Below are positions 11,268 through 21,555 of a DNA stretch of 64,000 nt, one piece after another. Origin of the DNA: Myoxocephalus aenaeus (taxonomy: Eukaryota > Chordata > Actinopteri > Perciformes > Cottidae); assembly GCA_038501785.1 (NCBI GenBank), contig JBAMJR010000025.1, positions 4,070,001-4,134,000 of the forward strand, read 5' to 3'. Below the pieces are notes generated by a model that searched no databases, was not told where the DNA came from, and worked only from the letters and a program-made list of their open reading frames with translations. The translations under genes were made by a program, and so were the position numbers. Position 1 is the stretch's first letter. Each line of letters starts with the position of its first letter.

Positions 11268-11763
11268 CCATGGCAGGAGGTGGGAGGCAGGAGACAGGAG
11301 GTAGGAGGTAGGAGGTAGGAGACAGGAGGTAGGAGGTAGGAGACAGGAGGCAGGAGACAGGAGGTAGGAGGCAGGAGGTAAGAGGCAGGAGGCAGGAGGC
11401 AGGAGACAGGAGTCGGGAGGCAGGAGGTAAGAGGCAGGAGGCAGGAGGTAGGAGGTAGGAGGCAGGAGGCAGGAGATAGTAGGCAGGAGACAGGAGGCAG
11501 GAGGCAGGAGACAGGAGGTAGGAGGTAGGAGGTAGGAGGTAGGAGGCAGGAGACAGGAGGTAGGAGGCAGGAGACAGGAGTCGGGAGGCAGGAGGTAGGA
11601 GGCAGGAGGCAGGAGGTAGGAGGCAGGAGGCAGGAGGCAGGAGGTAGGAGGCAGGAGACAGGAGACAGGAGGTAGGAGGTAGGAGGCAGGAGGTAGGAGG
11701 CAGGAGGCAGGAGATAGTAGGCAGGAGACAGGAGGCAGGAGACAGGAGATAGGAGACAGGACC
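11268..11763. repeat. (GGAGRYA)n heptamer minisatellite
   Basis: About 70 tandem 7-bp units of three main kinds: GGAGGCA, GGAGACA and GGAGGTA, with rare GGAGTCG and GATAGTA variants. It lies exactly where the undisturbed copy of the host repeat (41302-41309) reads GCAGCAGGCAGG. A 181-codon minus-strand frame (LLPPAS repeats) is an artefact, because seven bases times three gives an open heptad in each frame. Confidence 0.95.
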
Positions 11764-13019
11764 GGCTCCAGACCGGTTTGGAGCGTAATCCTTTGTACGA
11801 ACACTGTTTTTAATGAGGCCTTCAGCTTGACTTCAGCTTTGTCTGTTCTATTGTTGGACCATCCAGCTACCAGTTTGTTTCATGCCCTGTCCCAGGTATG
11901 GACCGATCCCATTTGGTTACACAGTACATATACATACTGTATATTTGCACTTTGAGTGGCTGAAAGACTAGAAACTTTACAAGTATATTTACATGTACAC
12001 CTTTGCCTGAAAAGAGGAGCTCTGCTGATGGACTGCAGGTCCCACTCAGCAGGATCCTCCGTTTAGAAAGCGTGTCCACGTAGTGAAGCCAGTTAGCCGA
12101 TGAATCGGCACCGTTTGGGCTTTGATGTCTGGAGGTCGCCAGATATGCTGACCAACCATATGTGTTCGTCATTGGCCCCGCTTATTGACCTGGCTTTTCA
12201 TCCATAGATCTATAAATGCTTTTGTGAATTTGTCAGCTTCCCTTTTGAAACTACATTCCCGGGGCTTGAGGAGCAGTGACACCTGCAGTGACCCCTGATG
12301 AAATGCACCAACTTCACAGATACTAAACCGAGCCTCGCTGCAGACTACATGTAACGCTTGGCAGCGCTGCTATACACACATGCAGACAACATCCACACTT
12401 CTATGGTTTCATTTTAAACGTATAACCTTTGCTACCGCAAAAAATTGTTGAAAGCCATGCGTTCAGTACGTCTTGTAATCCACGGAGACACGCAGTAACG
12501 TGACTTGGCCACTGGAGGCAGCAGAGGAAACAGGGGCGCTGCTGGTAGACGCGGTGGAGCAGCTGAGGACGGCTTTGATGTTCATTCCTCTGATGATTTC
12601 TGAACTCCTCTCACTCGTACAAATCAAAGCCCTAATCTGTATTACTGATTCATATCTTTACACAACTCACATTCAGCACGATAAGAGCCTTAATCAGGGA
12701 GGATGACAAAGGTTAAAACTGTGCAACAGTAAGCGCGTCGCCTCCTCCTCAGGCCTCTGGCAGAGCCGTCCTCCTCCTTCCTCCTTGACGATTTATGAAA
12801 GCACATCTAAATATTTGCAAACCAACATTCTGGCCAACTCATAAACTGCGTAACTGGCTTGTATTTAACTTATGTATGACAGATTCATTACAATTATGAG
12901 GAAATTCTTCCGTTGCTGAGGTTGATTTGTGCATCCACAGCTTGGACCCGCGTTTGGTTACGCTGTAAAACATCGCAACCATTTCTTTCTTTCTCGTTGT
13001 TCCAACAGCTCATCAGTTT
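11764..13019. other. Mostly unassigned; SINE-tail fragment at 11946-12012
   Basis: The first about 30 bases complete the split repeat. At 11946-12012, GCACTTTGAGTGGCTGAAAG and ACTAGAAA followed by TTTACA matches the 3' tail of the tRNA-derived SINE seen intact at 30221-30499. The rest, including a 101-codon minus frame at 11867-12172, is unrecognised. Confidence 0.45.
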
Positions 13020-13425
13020 GAAGTCAGTTCAACTCAAACGAGGCTCTGGAATGATTTCTCTGAGCGGGACAAAGGTTGCAAAATCTCTGAGCACTTTTTA
13101 ATCACTTCTTAGAAAATGTTTTGATTGACTTTCATGTGAAATTGTATTTGCTTTAATTGGCTTATATTCTTTTTCTTTTCATGTATTTTACACTGTGTTT
13201 TCATTGTTTTATAAATCTCTTTTATCATTCTTATATTTCATAATCATTCGTCTCCCCTTCGTCATTCGTCTCTTTGCTTCTTTTGTCTTCCTGTCTTTAT
13301 TTTAGTTTGCTTTTATGTTATTAATATTATATATACATATGTACTGTCCTGCTTTGGCTTTGCTTTGTCCTCCAACACACCTTGTAAACTGTTTTTAAAG
13401 GTGCTGTTCAAATCAAGTTATTAAT
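13020..13425 (+). mobile_element. Decayed L2-like LINE 3' end
   Basis: One frame near 13035-13110 reads RLWNDFSERDKG and then LITS, resembling the RLWN...FKS(R)LKT C-terminus of L2-type LINE ORFs. It is followed by a T-rich 3' region with TTGACT, TTTTACACTGTG and the closing AAAGGTGCTGTTCAAATCAA, like the LINE end at 30885-30925. Several stops are present and the 5' part is missing. Confidence 0.45.
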
Positions 13426-14231
13426 ATGACTTATTCCTTTTTTTTGTCATTATTTTTTTTATTGGTATTAGGCATCAATCAGACATCTACAAATGCTCTT
13501 CAGACAATTGCCCTCCCTGATGATGCTCATACTAGCCATGTACGTATACAAAGGGTATACAATATGACTTATTCCAAACATTTAGTTCCGTTTAACTTAA
13601 ATGACTAAATGTCCTATTTGTCCTCTACTCAAACGTTGTTAGTTTATTAGCATATTTCCCAGCATGTATTAGGTCATTTAATCCAAAACGCCAGGTCATT
13701 TTCTGTGTTAAATACTCTTTCTATTGCAATCTCCACTCACTTCTCCCGATACAAAGTATAGCACGTATGGAGCAGCTCACAAAAGAAGCTCATATTTTAA
13801 TAAAAGAACGAAGCATAGCGGGTTTGTACACATTTCTAAACAACAATAACAAACAAAGCTCTCCTCTATAAAAGCCGTGTTACTATTAACGGCCCTGTTG
13901 GAAATGAACAATGAAAAGTGACAGTGTATATTTAAAAATGAAATACAATAATAATACCTTAGAATATCTAGTTGAACAACATTGTATAGCACTTTTGACT
14001 CGGCGTTATAATGGGGAGGAGCCGGCTAAACATGCAATGTGTGTACATGACAAAAACGAAAGAAAGCTTAACCTAAAATCCTAAACATGCCTTCTGCATG
14101 TCCTCTGAGCAGCGCCACTAACCGCCGGTCTCTCTGAAGGTGGCAGAAGCCATTTTGTTCCAAACCACAGGAAGTGATCTACTTCCTCATGCACCTGGCG
14201 AGTCTCTAAGCCGGCCAATCACAGACATGCA
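13426..14231. other. Unassigned, no gene seen
   Basis: AT-rich sequence. Short frames only. Nothing recognised. Confidence 0.45.
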
Positions 14232-14270
14232 GGTGTTCATGGTGAAGCACGAGGCTTCACCATGAACACC
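14232..14270. repeat. Perfect 17-bp inverted repeat with 5-bp loop
   Basis: Arm GGTGTTCATGGTGAAGC (14232-14248), loop ACGAG, arm GCTTCACCATGAACACC (14254-14270). There is no mismatch. Pairing stops abruptly at both outer ends. Confidence 0.95.
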
Positions 14271-15107
14271 GTACGTTAAAATAGTAGCCGGCGATAACGA
14301 CCCAGAGTTGTGAAATGTTGTCTGTGAGAATCACAAATGTTGGGTCCTATTGGGTGGCATTATGGGAAATGTAGGCTCTTACAGTTACACACGCTAGCAC
14401 TACTTTCCTCTCTCTCAGTGTACACTTGTACTCTTATCTTGGTTTGTTTACCATATTCCATTGTAAAATATTCTATTTTTAAATGATGTCTCATTGTCAT
14501 GCACCAACGACCGAGCCAGACTCTGCGTATCTGGGTCGTATAATAAATCGTTGCTAATTCCGATTCAATTTTTTTTATACATCTCGTGCAACGGCAAAAT
14601 CTCCGTTCTGCTCCTTTTAACTTCCCCGCTTTGATGGAACCGACTGCCCGAGATCGTGACGCTGCACATATAATTCAGTAAAAACAATTTACCGACGCGT
14701 AATGGTCTGGAAACGTCCGGGGCCGGACGCCCGACAGATACAGATGACACCTGCCGTCTTACGTATTACATATTAAGTGTACTATCAGCCGGATACCGGG
14801 CCACTGCTCCCCCGCTCTCAGGCGCCGTGTGCGCCGCTCTCGCACTCGGGTCTCCTCGCCCCAACTTAGATTGATTCACTTGAAGGAAACTATTATGGAA
14901 AGAACAATTGACGTGTCAGTCCCTCGGAATGCTTCATCCATCACCGTCCAATGGCCTTATTAGTACTCCACTATAAAAGGAAATCCTAATTCAGCCGCGG
15001 GGGTAAAGAGGCCGCCGCTAACTGCTTTGTCTCGTATGGAAACTTCTATCGATACTTTCCTCGTTCAGTCGCTCGCTCGAGCGAGGCACAAACACAGGAA
15101 GTGCTCT
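14271..15107. other. Unassigned, no gene seen
   Basis: Mixed sequence with moderately CpG-rich text at 14790-14870. No recognisable gene, promoter or repeat. Confidence 0.45.
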
Positions 15108-15133
15108 CACACACACACACACACACACACACA
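15108..15133. repeat. (CA)n microsatellite
   Basis: About 12 CA units. Confidence 0.95.
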
Positions 15134-15321
15134 AACGCAAACAGATGCCCACACACATATACCTGAGTGGAGACAACTAAAAGCCATCTGCAAGCGCTCG
15201 GCAAACTGGTGGAAAAAAGCTAATCAACAGCTTGTCCGACTGCTCATTACTTCTTCATTATGGAGCGGAAACAAACGCTCAACACCTGAGCTCAGTCAGA
15301 TGCAGCCTTCTCATCGAGAGA

Positions 15322-15322
<1 letters not shown>

Positions 15323-15409
<87 letters not shown>
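15323..15409. repeat. (AC)n microsatellite
   Basis: About 43 AC units. A 223-codon plus-strand frame and a 118-codon minus-strand frame run through it and owe their length to the repeat. Confidence 0.97.
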
Positions 15410-15411
<2 letters not shown>

Positions 15412-16276
15412 CTGTCGTCTCTCTCTCGCTGTCATACAAAGGAAGAGGGTCTGATGGCGGCTCGGTCCCTCTCCGGTTAAAAGAAAGGCAGCACACAAGC
15501 GGCTCCCGTTCGCGGGGGCCCGGACCCACCTGCCCCGGTCTTTGCCCACCTGGTGGCACAGGAAGTCAGCTCGGCACGCCGCCAAAACAAAAGAAAATAT
15601 TCTGCTTTTCATCGCACACTGAGCCCATCCCAGAGGGGCCTCCGGCAAAAGTTACAACCAGCATGTTCCAGCACGTCCGCATGCAACATCTACATTAAAG
15701 GAGGGATCTTCTTTTTGTGATTTATGATTCTCTAAAGAGGAACGGAGTGTAAGTCTGCCCGGTCGCCCGGTGACCGATCCTAGTTTGTCTAATACATGCT
15801 TCCATTGTACTCTCATTTCCAGTGGGATAAATGAGGAGATTGTATCTTTCTGTTTCTTATGAAGTTAAGACTATTTGTGTTTGTTTTTTTCTTCTTCATA
15901 TTTCTTGTTTTTTTTCACCTTTAACGTCTAATTGTGAGTTGAGCGTTGTGTCTGAATTTTAATCCTATTAAAATCCAATAAACATTGTGTATATTGTATT
16001 AATAAGTAGGTTTACTGTGACATTACTGCAGAAGTCTTTGCTGACAGGAAACAGGATGTTCTTAGAAGATGACGTGTTCAAATCAAAGTGCAGTTCCCAT
16101 AAAACCAGCATATTAAAGCAACCTGTTTCCATCCCCAACATTTATGCTGATGTTGTTCAGTTTTTTCTTGACTTGACTTTATTTATTTGTTGTGGACATC
16201 ACAGTGACATTAGAATTCATAACATACATCTATGCACAAAAAAAAAAACAGATGCAGTGTCTTGAGTGGAGGCTTT
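15410..16276. other. Unassigned, no gene seen
   Basis: GC-rich at first (15480-15560), then T-rich. No known motif. Confidence 0.45.
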
Positions 16277-16445
16277 TAATTCAATTCAATTTTCAATTCA
16301 GTTTATTTTATATAGCCCAACATCACAAATACAAGTTTGCCTCGGAGGGCTTTACAATCTGTACACATAACATCCCTGTCCCGGGACCTCACATCGGATC
16401 AGGAAAAACTCCCCTAAAAAGATAGTTAAAACCCTTTTAAAATAC
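16277..16445. mobile_element. Partial copy of the TATATAGCCCAACATCAC repeat
   Basis: It follows the copy at 40931 almost word for word: TTCAATT tail, TATATAGCCCAACATCAC, GCCTCGGAGGGCTTTACAAT, CTGTACACATAACATCC, CCTCACATCGGATCAGG. It then diverges after AAAAACTCCCC. Confidence 0.8.
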
Positions 16446-17126
16446 ATCCACATATACATACATAGATACACAAAGTAAAAGGATGTCTTACAGGGGTGTT
16501 AAGGGGGTGAACAACGCTGTTTTTCTCTTAACCATAATTTAAGACCTTTATTAAAAACCTTTTTTTTCATTTACCAACGATCTGACGTTTCCATGTCAAT
16601 GAAAGTCCACTGTTCTGTTCTGGTTCCAGAAGCACTTCTGATGCTGATGCTGATCTTAAAAGCACTCCACCTGGAACGCCGTGAGCCCTCGGCCCTCGTG
16701 TATTTCACACATGTCCATCATCATCGTATTCTCTTGAGCGGCCTCAGTCACCGTACGTCTGAGGACGCCGCGCTCTCACCAGATCCGTGCACCACTTACT
16801 CTGCTCCCATTTGAGTAAAAGCGTCTGAGACGGAAGGCCCTCCCACTCAGCAGCTTTAGTGCTCTTCGCAGCCCCGCGTGAGGCGGGCGCTCAGACCTCT
16901 TCCAGCTCGGCTCGGCTTAATGGCAGCTGAGGAAACGAGTCAGAGGATCGGATGTCTTCTCTGTTTAACCCGGGTCTCCTTTGAACCGCATTAGTGATCG
17001 ATAGGGAGCGCGGGCAGACTATTTGTTTACCTCCTTCACTGCAGCCTCGGTAAATATGGGGTCATTTCTGAGCACAAATAAGAATTCATCTCTCTCTTCC
17101 TTTCAGCGCTTTCCATGGAAAATCTA

Positions 17127-17128
<2 letters not shown>
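16446..17128. other. Unassigned, no gene seen
   Basis: Single-copy-looking sequence with short frames only. Confidence 0.45.

Positions 17129-17181
<53 letters not shown>
17129..17181. repeat. (TG)n microsatellite
   Basis: About 26 TG units. Confidence 0.96.
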
Positions 17182-17182
<1 letters not shown>

Positions 17183-17381
17183 TGAACACTGCTACTAAAG
17201 GCCGAAGACATCTTACTCCATGTTGTTGCAAATGCCCCAGCAAGGCTCACTATTACTCCTTATGAAAGATTAATTGTGCTGATCATTAATTCAACCTCAA
17301 GGCTCTCGCTCCTCTGTGAGAGCCTTCATGTTACGTCTTCACTCTCTCTGGGTTCATGACATACACATGCACCCTGACGGG

Positions 17382-18104
17382 GTGAGAGAGTGAGGGAGTG
17401 AGAGAGTGAGATAGTGAGAGAGAGAGAGTGAGTGATATAGAGAGTGAGTGATATAGAGAGTGAGTGAGAGAGTCAGATAGTACGTGAGATAGTGAGAGTA
17501 AGTGACTTTAGTGACTTCAGTGACTTTAGTGAGAGAGTGAGTGAGTGAATGAGTGACTTGAGTGAGTGAGTGAATCAGTGACTTGAGTGAGAGAGTGAGT
17601 GAGTGAATCAGTGACTTGAGTGAGTGAGGGAGTGAGTGAATCAGTGACTTGAGTGAGAGTGAGTAAGTGAATGAGTGACTTGAGTGAGAGAGTGAGTGAA
17701 TGAGTGACTTGAGTGAGAGAGTGAGTGAATGAGTGAATCAGTGACTTGAGTGAGTCAGTGAGTAAATGAGTGAAAGTTAGATATTGAGTGACCTAGTGAG
17801 AGAGTGAGATAGTGAGAGTGTGAAAGGGAGTGAGTTAGTGAGTAAGAGAGTGAGTGATATAGTGAGTGAGTGAATAGTGAGAGTGAGATAGTGAGAGTGA
17901 GAACGTGAGTGAGATAGTGAGTCACATAGTGAGTGAGTGAGTCAGTGACTTGAGTGAGTAAATGAGTCAGTGTTAGATAGTGAGTGAGTGAGTGAGTGAC
18001 TTAGTGAGAGAGTGAGAAAGTGAGTGAGTGAGTGATTGAGTGAGATAGTTAGAGAGTGAGAAAGTTAGTGAGCGAGTGAGTGAGCGAGTGAGTGAGTGAG
18101 TGAT
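17382..18104. repeat. (GAGT)n-derived minisatellite
   Basis: Degenerate GAGTGAGT array with a longer-period word, GAATCAGTGACTTGAGTGAG, recurring between about 17540 and 17750. Variants with GATATAGAGA and GAGATAGTGA occur at both sides. Minus-strand frames of SLTHSLT type are artefacts. The intervals before (17182-17381) and after (18105-18552) show nothing recognisable. Confidence 0.92.
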
Positions 18105-18552
18105 TAACAGCATCCTCCTGTGTTTCCTGACCTGGTCTCTTCTGTAGAGTAGAAGTCTCCTCCAGCGTTCCTCTTTCATGAGCCGGCAGCAAAACAATGG
18201 CGTTCCGTCTGTAAACGCCAACAAGTTAATGAATCTTTAATTAGAAAAGTTTCTCGGGCTCTGTGCTCGCGGGTTTAATGTTGGACGATCTTCTTCTCTT
18301 TTTTTTTTCTCTGCAAAGTGCAATTATTCCCTCTCTGTTTTCCAAGAAAACGGATCCATCTGTGAAGGCTGATTCGGGGTCTGGGAGCTGGTTCTGTGCA
18401 GATCAGTGAATTCATTCTGTGGCTGGAAACATGTTTGTGTTGTCTGAGCCCCGGAGAGGCTTTCCTCTGTGAGGACGCTTTTCCTTTCTGAAGCCAAGAA
18501 GCTCACTAACTCATGAACATATCTGTGGATTTTAATTTGCAGCTCTTAGGTG

Positions 18553-18870
18553 CAGCACTTGATCTGCTGCCACATATCACGTTACCATGACGACGTCATA
18601 TCATGTACAATCGTGGGTATCTGTTTTATATATTTTACTCCCTGATTTGAACGTCTTCCAGCACTTGTTGATGTCAAAACAGATTCAATACAAAATACAA
18701 TGAAATGGAATGTTTACTGAATACATCTGTGTCATAAAGTCTCTGCTTGCGTTCCTCTGACTGTTTTCATGTTCCGTCTTTATTCCTTCATGTTTCTGTG
18801 TCAAGGCTGAACGCCACATTGCTATGAACTATGGGTAATTCCCTCAGGCAAAGTCTGCAGCAACGAGGAC
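18553..18870. repeat. Dispersed repeat, copy A
   Basis: It shares an ordered series of words with 31204-31592: CACATATCACGT, CTGATTTGAACGTCTTCC, TGTCAAAAC, GCTGAACGCC, CACATTGCTATGAACT, GGGTAATTCCCT and AGGCAAAGTC. The copies are well diverged and differ in length (about 318 against 389 bp). The family is unknown to me and no terminal repeats are evident. Confidence 0.75.
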
Positions 18871-19302
18871 AGAACCAAACCCTCACGGACAAACCCTAAC
18901 CTTTTAAACCCATAGACCCATATTTGGGTCTGTACATTTTTGTTCCCCGTGTTCAAGTAGTTCAAGTAGTCGTATGAACCCCAAATGAGTTATATTACTG
19001 ATTACTTATTTATATTTTCAAAATAAATCACTTTTATCACCTATGTTGATCATAACTATGAATATCCAGCATCTAAGCAAGATTTCCCAAAAATGTCTTT
19101 TGGAGCGGTCGCCGTCTCTATGGTTCAGGCCCTTAACAACATCCCACGTACTAATAAGACACCTTTTAGGACAAAATCACTGCAAAACCAAGCTTTGACA
19201 TATTGGGAAGGTGTTTTAGTCAAAAAAAACGTGTCGTTCGGTTCAAAAATAGAAAAGTTACTTGTTTTATGACAATACATTGTCTCACTAGAGGCTGCTG
19301 GG
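18871..19302. other. Unassigned; small hairpin at 18914-18931
   Basis: AGACCCA, TATT, TGGGTCT forms a small hairpin. Otherwise AT-rich sequence with an unrecognised minus-strand frame of 88 codons from 19125. Confidence 0.4.
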
Positions 19303-19310
19303 TATAAATA
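19303..19310 (+). promoter_or_regulatory. Possible TATA box
   Basis: TATAAATA sits in GGGTATAAATATTTGCATAA, which also contains an octamer-like TTTGCATA. It lies about 215 bp upstream of the first ATG of the candidate spliced ORF at 19518. Such words are common by chance in AT-rich DNA. Confidence 0.2.
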
Positions 19311-19517
19311 TTTGCATAAGCCTTCCCCCTTGCTGTGTGACGTGTTTCTAGAACCGTGGGGGACAGAGAAAAACAACAACAACAACAACAACCTCCGCCT
19401 GACTTGTGATTCTACCGGTACTAATAGGGTTTATAAGGATTTTGATTGCTTTGTTAGACTGTACGGTTACTGAGATGTGTTTGTTAGTGCAATCCGACTT
19501 TGTAAAGGCTATTTATC

Positions 19518-19834
19518 ATGGATTTGGGGAAACCTTACGGCCGCCGCGGCAAACTGACGGAGCAGCCGTATAGTCAACGAAGTTTACGTAAGTACTTAAA
19601 CTTAACGGTTATTTTAGTTATGTTTTACACCAGATGTATCTTCTCACAAGGGTTGCAGTATTATAGCACTTTAAATTAAATTAAACAAGGATGTGGTTCC
19701 GGAGATAATTAAGGAAACGTTCAAACAAAACGATTATAATTCTTTTGTCCGATAATAGGCGCGCCGGTGCTGCATGCCCTTCGTGTCCAAAAGGTTAAAG
19801 TTTTGCAGCGTGGAGATCGCCTCACAAACAGAAG
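19518..19834 (+). CDS. Weak candidate two-exon ORF, function unknown
   Basis: What is seen: an ATG at 19518 opens 23 codons (starting MDLGKPYGRRGK) ending at a good donor, GTAAGT (19588-19593). A pyrimidine-rich stretch and AG (19757-19758) then precede a 76-base block ending at another good donor, GTGAGT (19835-19840). Joining 19518-19587 to 19759-19834 keeps one frame open (second part begins RAPVLHALR), giving 48 codons and two bases. A TATA-like box lies upstream. What is missing: any recognised domain, a third exon and a stop. A 76-base open block happens by chance about one time in three. It could be the start of a small host gene, a transposon gene, or nothing. No family was recognised. 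Confidence 0.18.
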
Positions 19835-20214
19835 GTGAGTTTCAAAATAAAACAGGAAATGCTGAACATGAATGAAAAACATACCTGGCCAGCTTCTCAA
19901 GATGAAACCCAGTCGAGGCCGAGGGCAAAGAGCCGGACCATGACGGAGGAAGCACATGCATTTAGTTGATGAAGCAGATTTAGGGGAGGCCGGTCTCTGA
20001 CCCTTCAGGGGCCCAGCTCTTCTGGTCTGATAAGAGTTCTTCCTTTATGCTGCCGTTGTTTCATCACGCCATTATCGCGTGTCAATGACATCATCTTCTA
20101 TCTACATATGAGCTGAGAGGCTTCATCAGCTGTTTCCTCCATATAGCTTGTTATCTGAGACAGATGAAAAGTCACCGCTTCTGTTTTATTATCATAAAAT
20201 AATAATAATACCTT
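19835..20214. other. Unassigned; (TAA) stretch near 20200
   Basis: No recognisable gene. The stretch ends at the TTAA target of the piggyBac-like element. Confidence 0.45.
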
Positions 20215-20218
20215 TTAA

Positions 20219-20868
20219 CCTTCCTCTTGTGTTGGGTCGGCACCGACCCGTTTTAGGTTTTAAATGCATAAAAAGAACCACATCAATGTGTTTATTGCAT
20301 CAAGGCTTTTTGACTTTGTCAGGAACCTCTATTTCAACAAAATAAAAAATAAAAAATCACTAAATCATAAAATGCTCTGGTTGAAATTATGACATTTGTG
20401 TTGTTAGGGTCAGTTTTGACCCAGTTTTAAAAATAAGATTTGCTTGATTGGTTGTTGTTTGTTTGACCTTGCAAATCTATATGTTGTGTTATGACTTGTT
20501 CTGCTTTTCATTTTGTGTTTGTATTAAAGTTCTATTGCTGAAAAAAAGCCTTTTTAGCCTTTTTCTTGAAGTAAATATATATGGGTCGAATTGACCCGTA
20601 ACACCATAGATGTTACTATAGTTAATACTATTAAAATGAAAAAAACTTATTAAAATGTATTTAAGAGATGTGTTCTAATACCCTCAGTAATAGTCAGGTA
20701 ACACAACAACCTTTTTTTATTGATATGATTCTCTTGAGGTTCATTTTACCATTTCTTTAATTGAAACAGAAAGCTAACACAAGAGATGCTAACAGAAAGC
20801 TAACACAAGAGATGCTAACAGAAGGCTAACACAAGAGATGCTAACAGAAGGCTAACACAAGAGGAAGG
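20219..20868. mobile_element. piggyBac-like non-autonomous element flanked by TTAA
   Basis: TTAA is present at both borders (20215-20218 and 20869-20872), the target duplication typical of piggyBac elements. The terminal inverted repeats are CCTTCCTCTTGTGTT and AACACAAGAGGAAGG (15 bp, perfect). Inside are three GGGTC-type dyads: GGGTCGGCACCGACCC near 20237, GGGTCAGTTTTGACCC near 20408 and GGGTCGAATTGACCC near 20583. Near the right end a 26-bp unit beginning GCTAACACAAGAG starts at 20773, 20799, 20825 and 20851, so the terminal-repeat word is present four times. No transposase frame is visible. Confidence 0.82.
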
Positions 20869-20872
20869 TTAA

Positions 20873-21479
20873 GGTTTCATTTTGCTCCCAACCAAACCAT
20901 AACCAAGAAAACCTGGAAGACATTCATGGTAAGCAAATGATGGCAGCACATGTCCTCATGGAGGAGGAGGGGTCCGGTTTGGAGTCTGCATGTTCCCCTC
21001 GTGTCAGCGGGCCTCCCTCCAAATACATGCAGCTCATGTTAAAGGAATGGTTGTCTGTCTCTACGGGTCGGTCCCGTGATAGTGGAGTCATTGTTTATTC
21101 TTCAGAAGAACAAAAGAGACGGACCCCCTGGTCCTGTCTGCTGTGGATGATAGAGTGTCCAGGCAGGAGGTCTGTCAGTGTGTAAGTGGCCCATGCCCAA
21201 GCACCTCTCCTGGGGGCACGATGCAGGAGGAGACCGGCTGGAGGTCTGATGACGGACGAGCAGTAAAGGAGCCGTTCCATCTACAGTCCACCTCCCTCTG
21301 AGCTCACCTCTCCTGCAACCTCCATCGCTCGGCGACGTCTTCACTCTGCGCTCGCATCCTACCTCCACTTCCGCCACATCTGTCTTCCTGTTTTGTTTTT
21401 TGCATTTCCTCGCCCTCCCTGCTCTCCTTCATGTGGATGCCTGCATGTAGTCCTCTCCCTGTGTTGTCACAAAACCCAG

Positions 21480-21481
<2 letters not shown>
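20873..21481. other. Unassigned, no gene seen
   Basis: Mixed sequence with several short frames on both strands. None is recognisable. Confidence 0.45.

Positions 21482-21553
<72 letters not shown>
21482..21553. repeat. (CA)n microsatellite
   Basis: About 36 CA units. Confidence 0.97.

Positions 21554-21555
<2 letters not shown>

Noticed and set aside
11259..11804. 181-codon minus-strand ORF of LLPPAS repeats
   Set aside because: Heptamer minisatellite inside a dispersed repeat; frame open by periodicity.
15027..15698. 223-codon ORF
   Set aside because: Centre is an (AC)n tract; flanks show no domain or codon signature.
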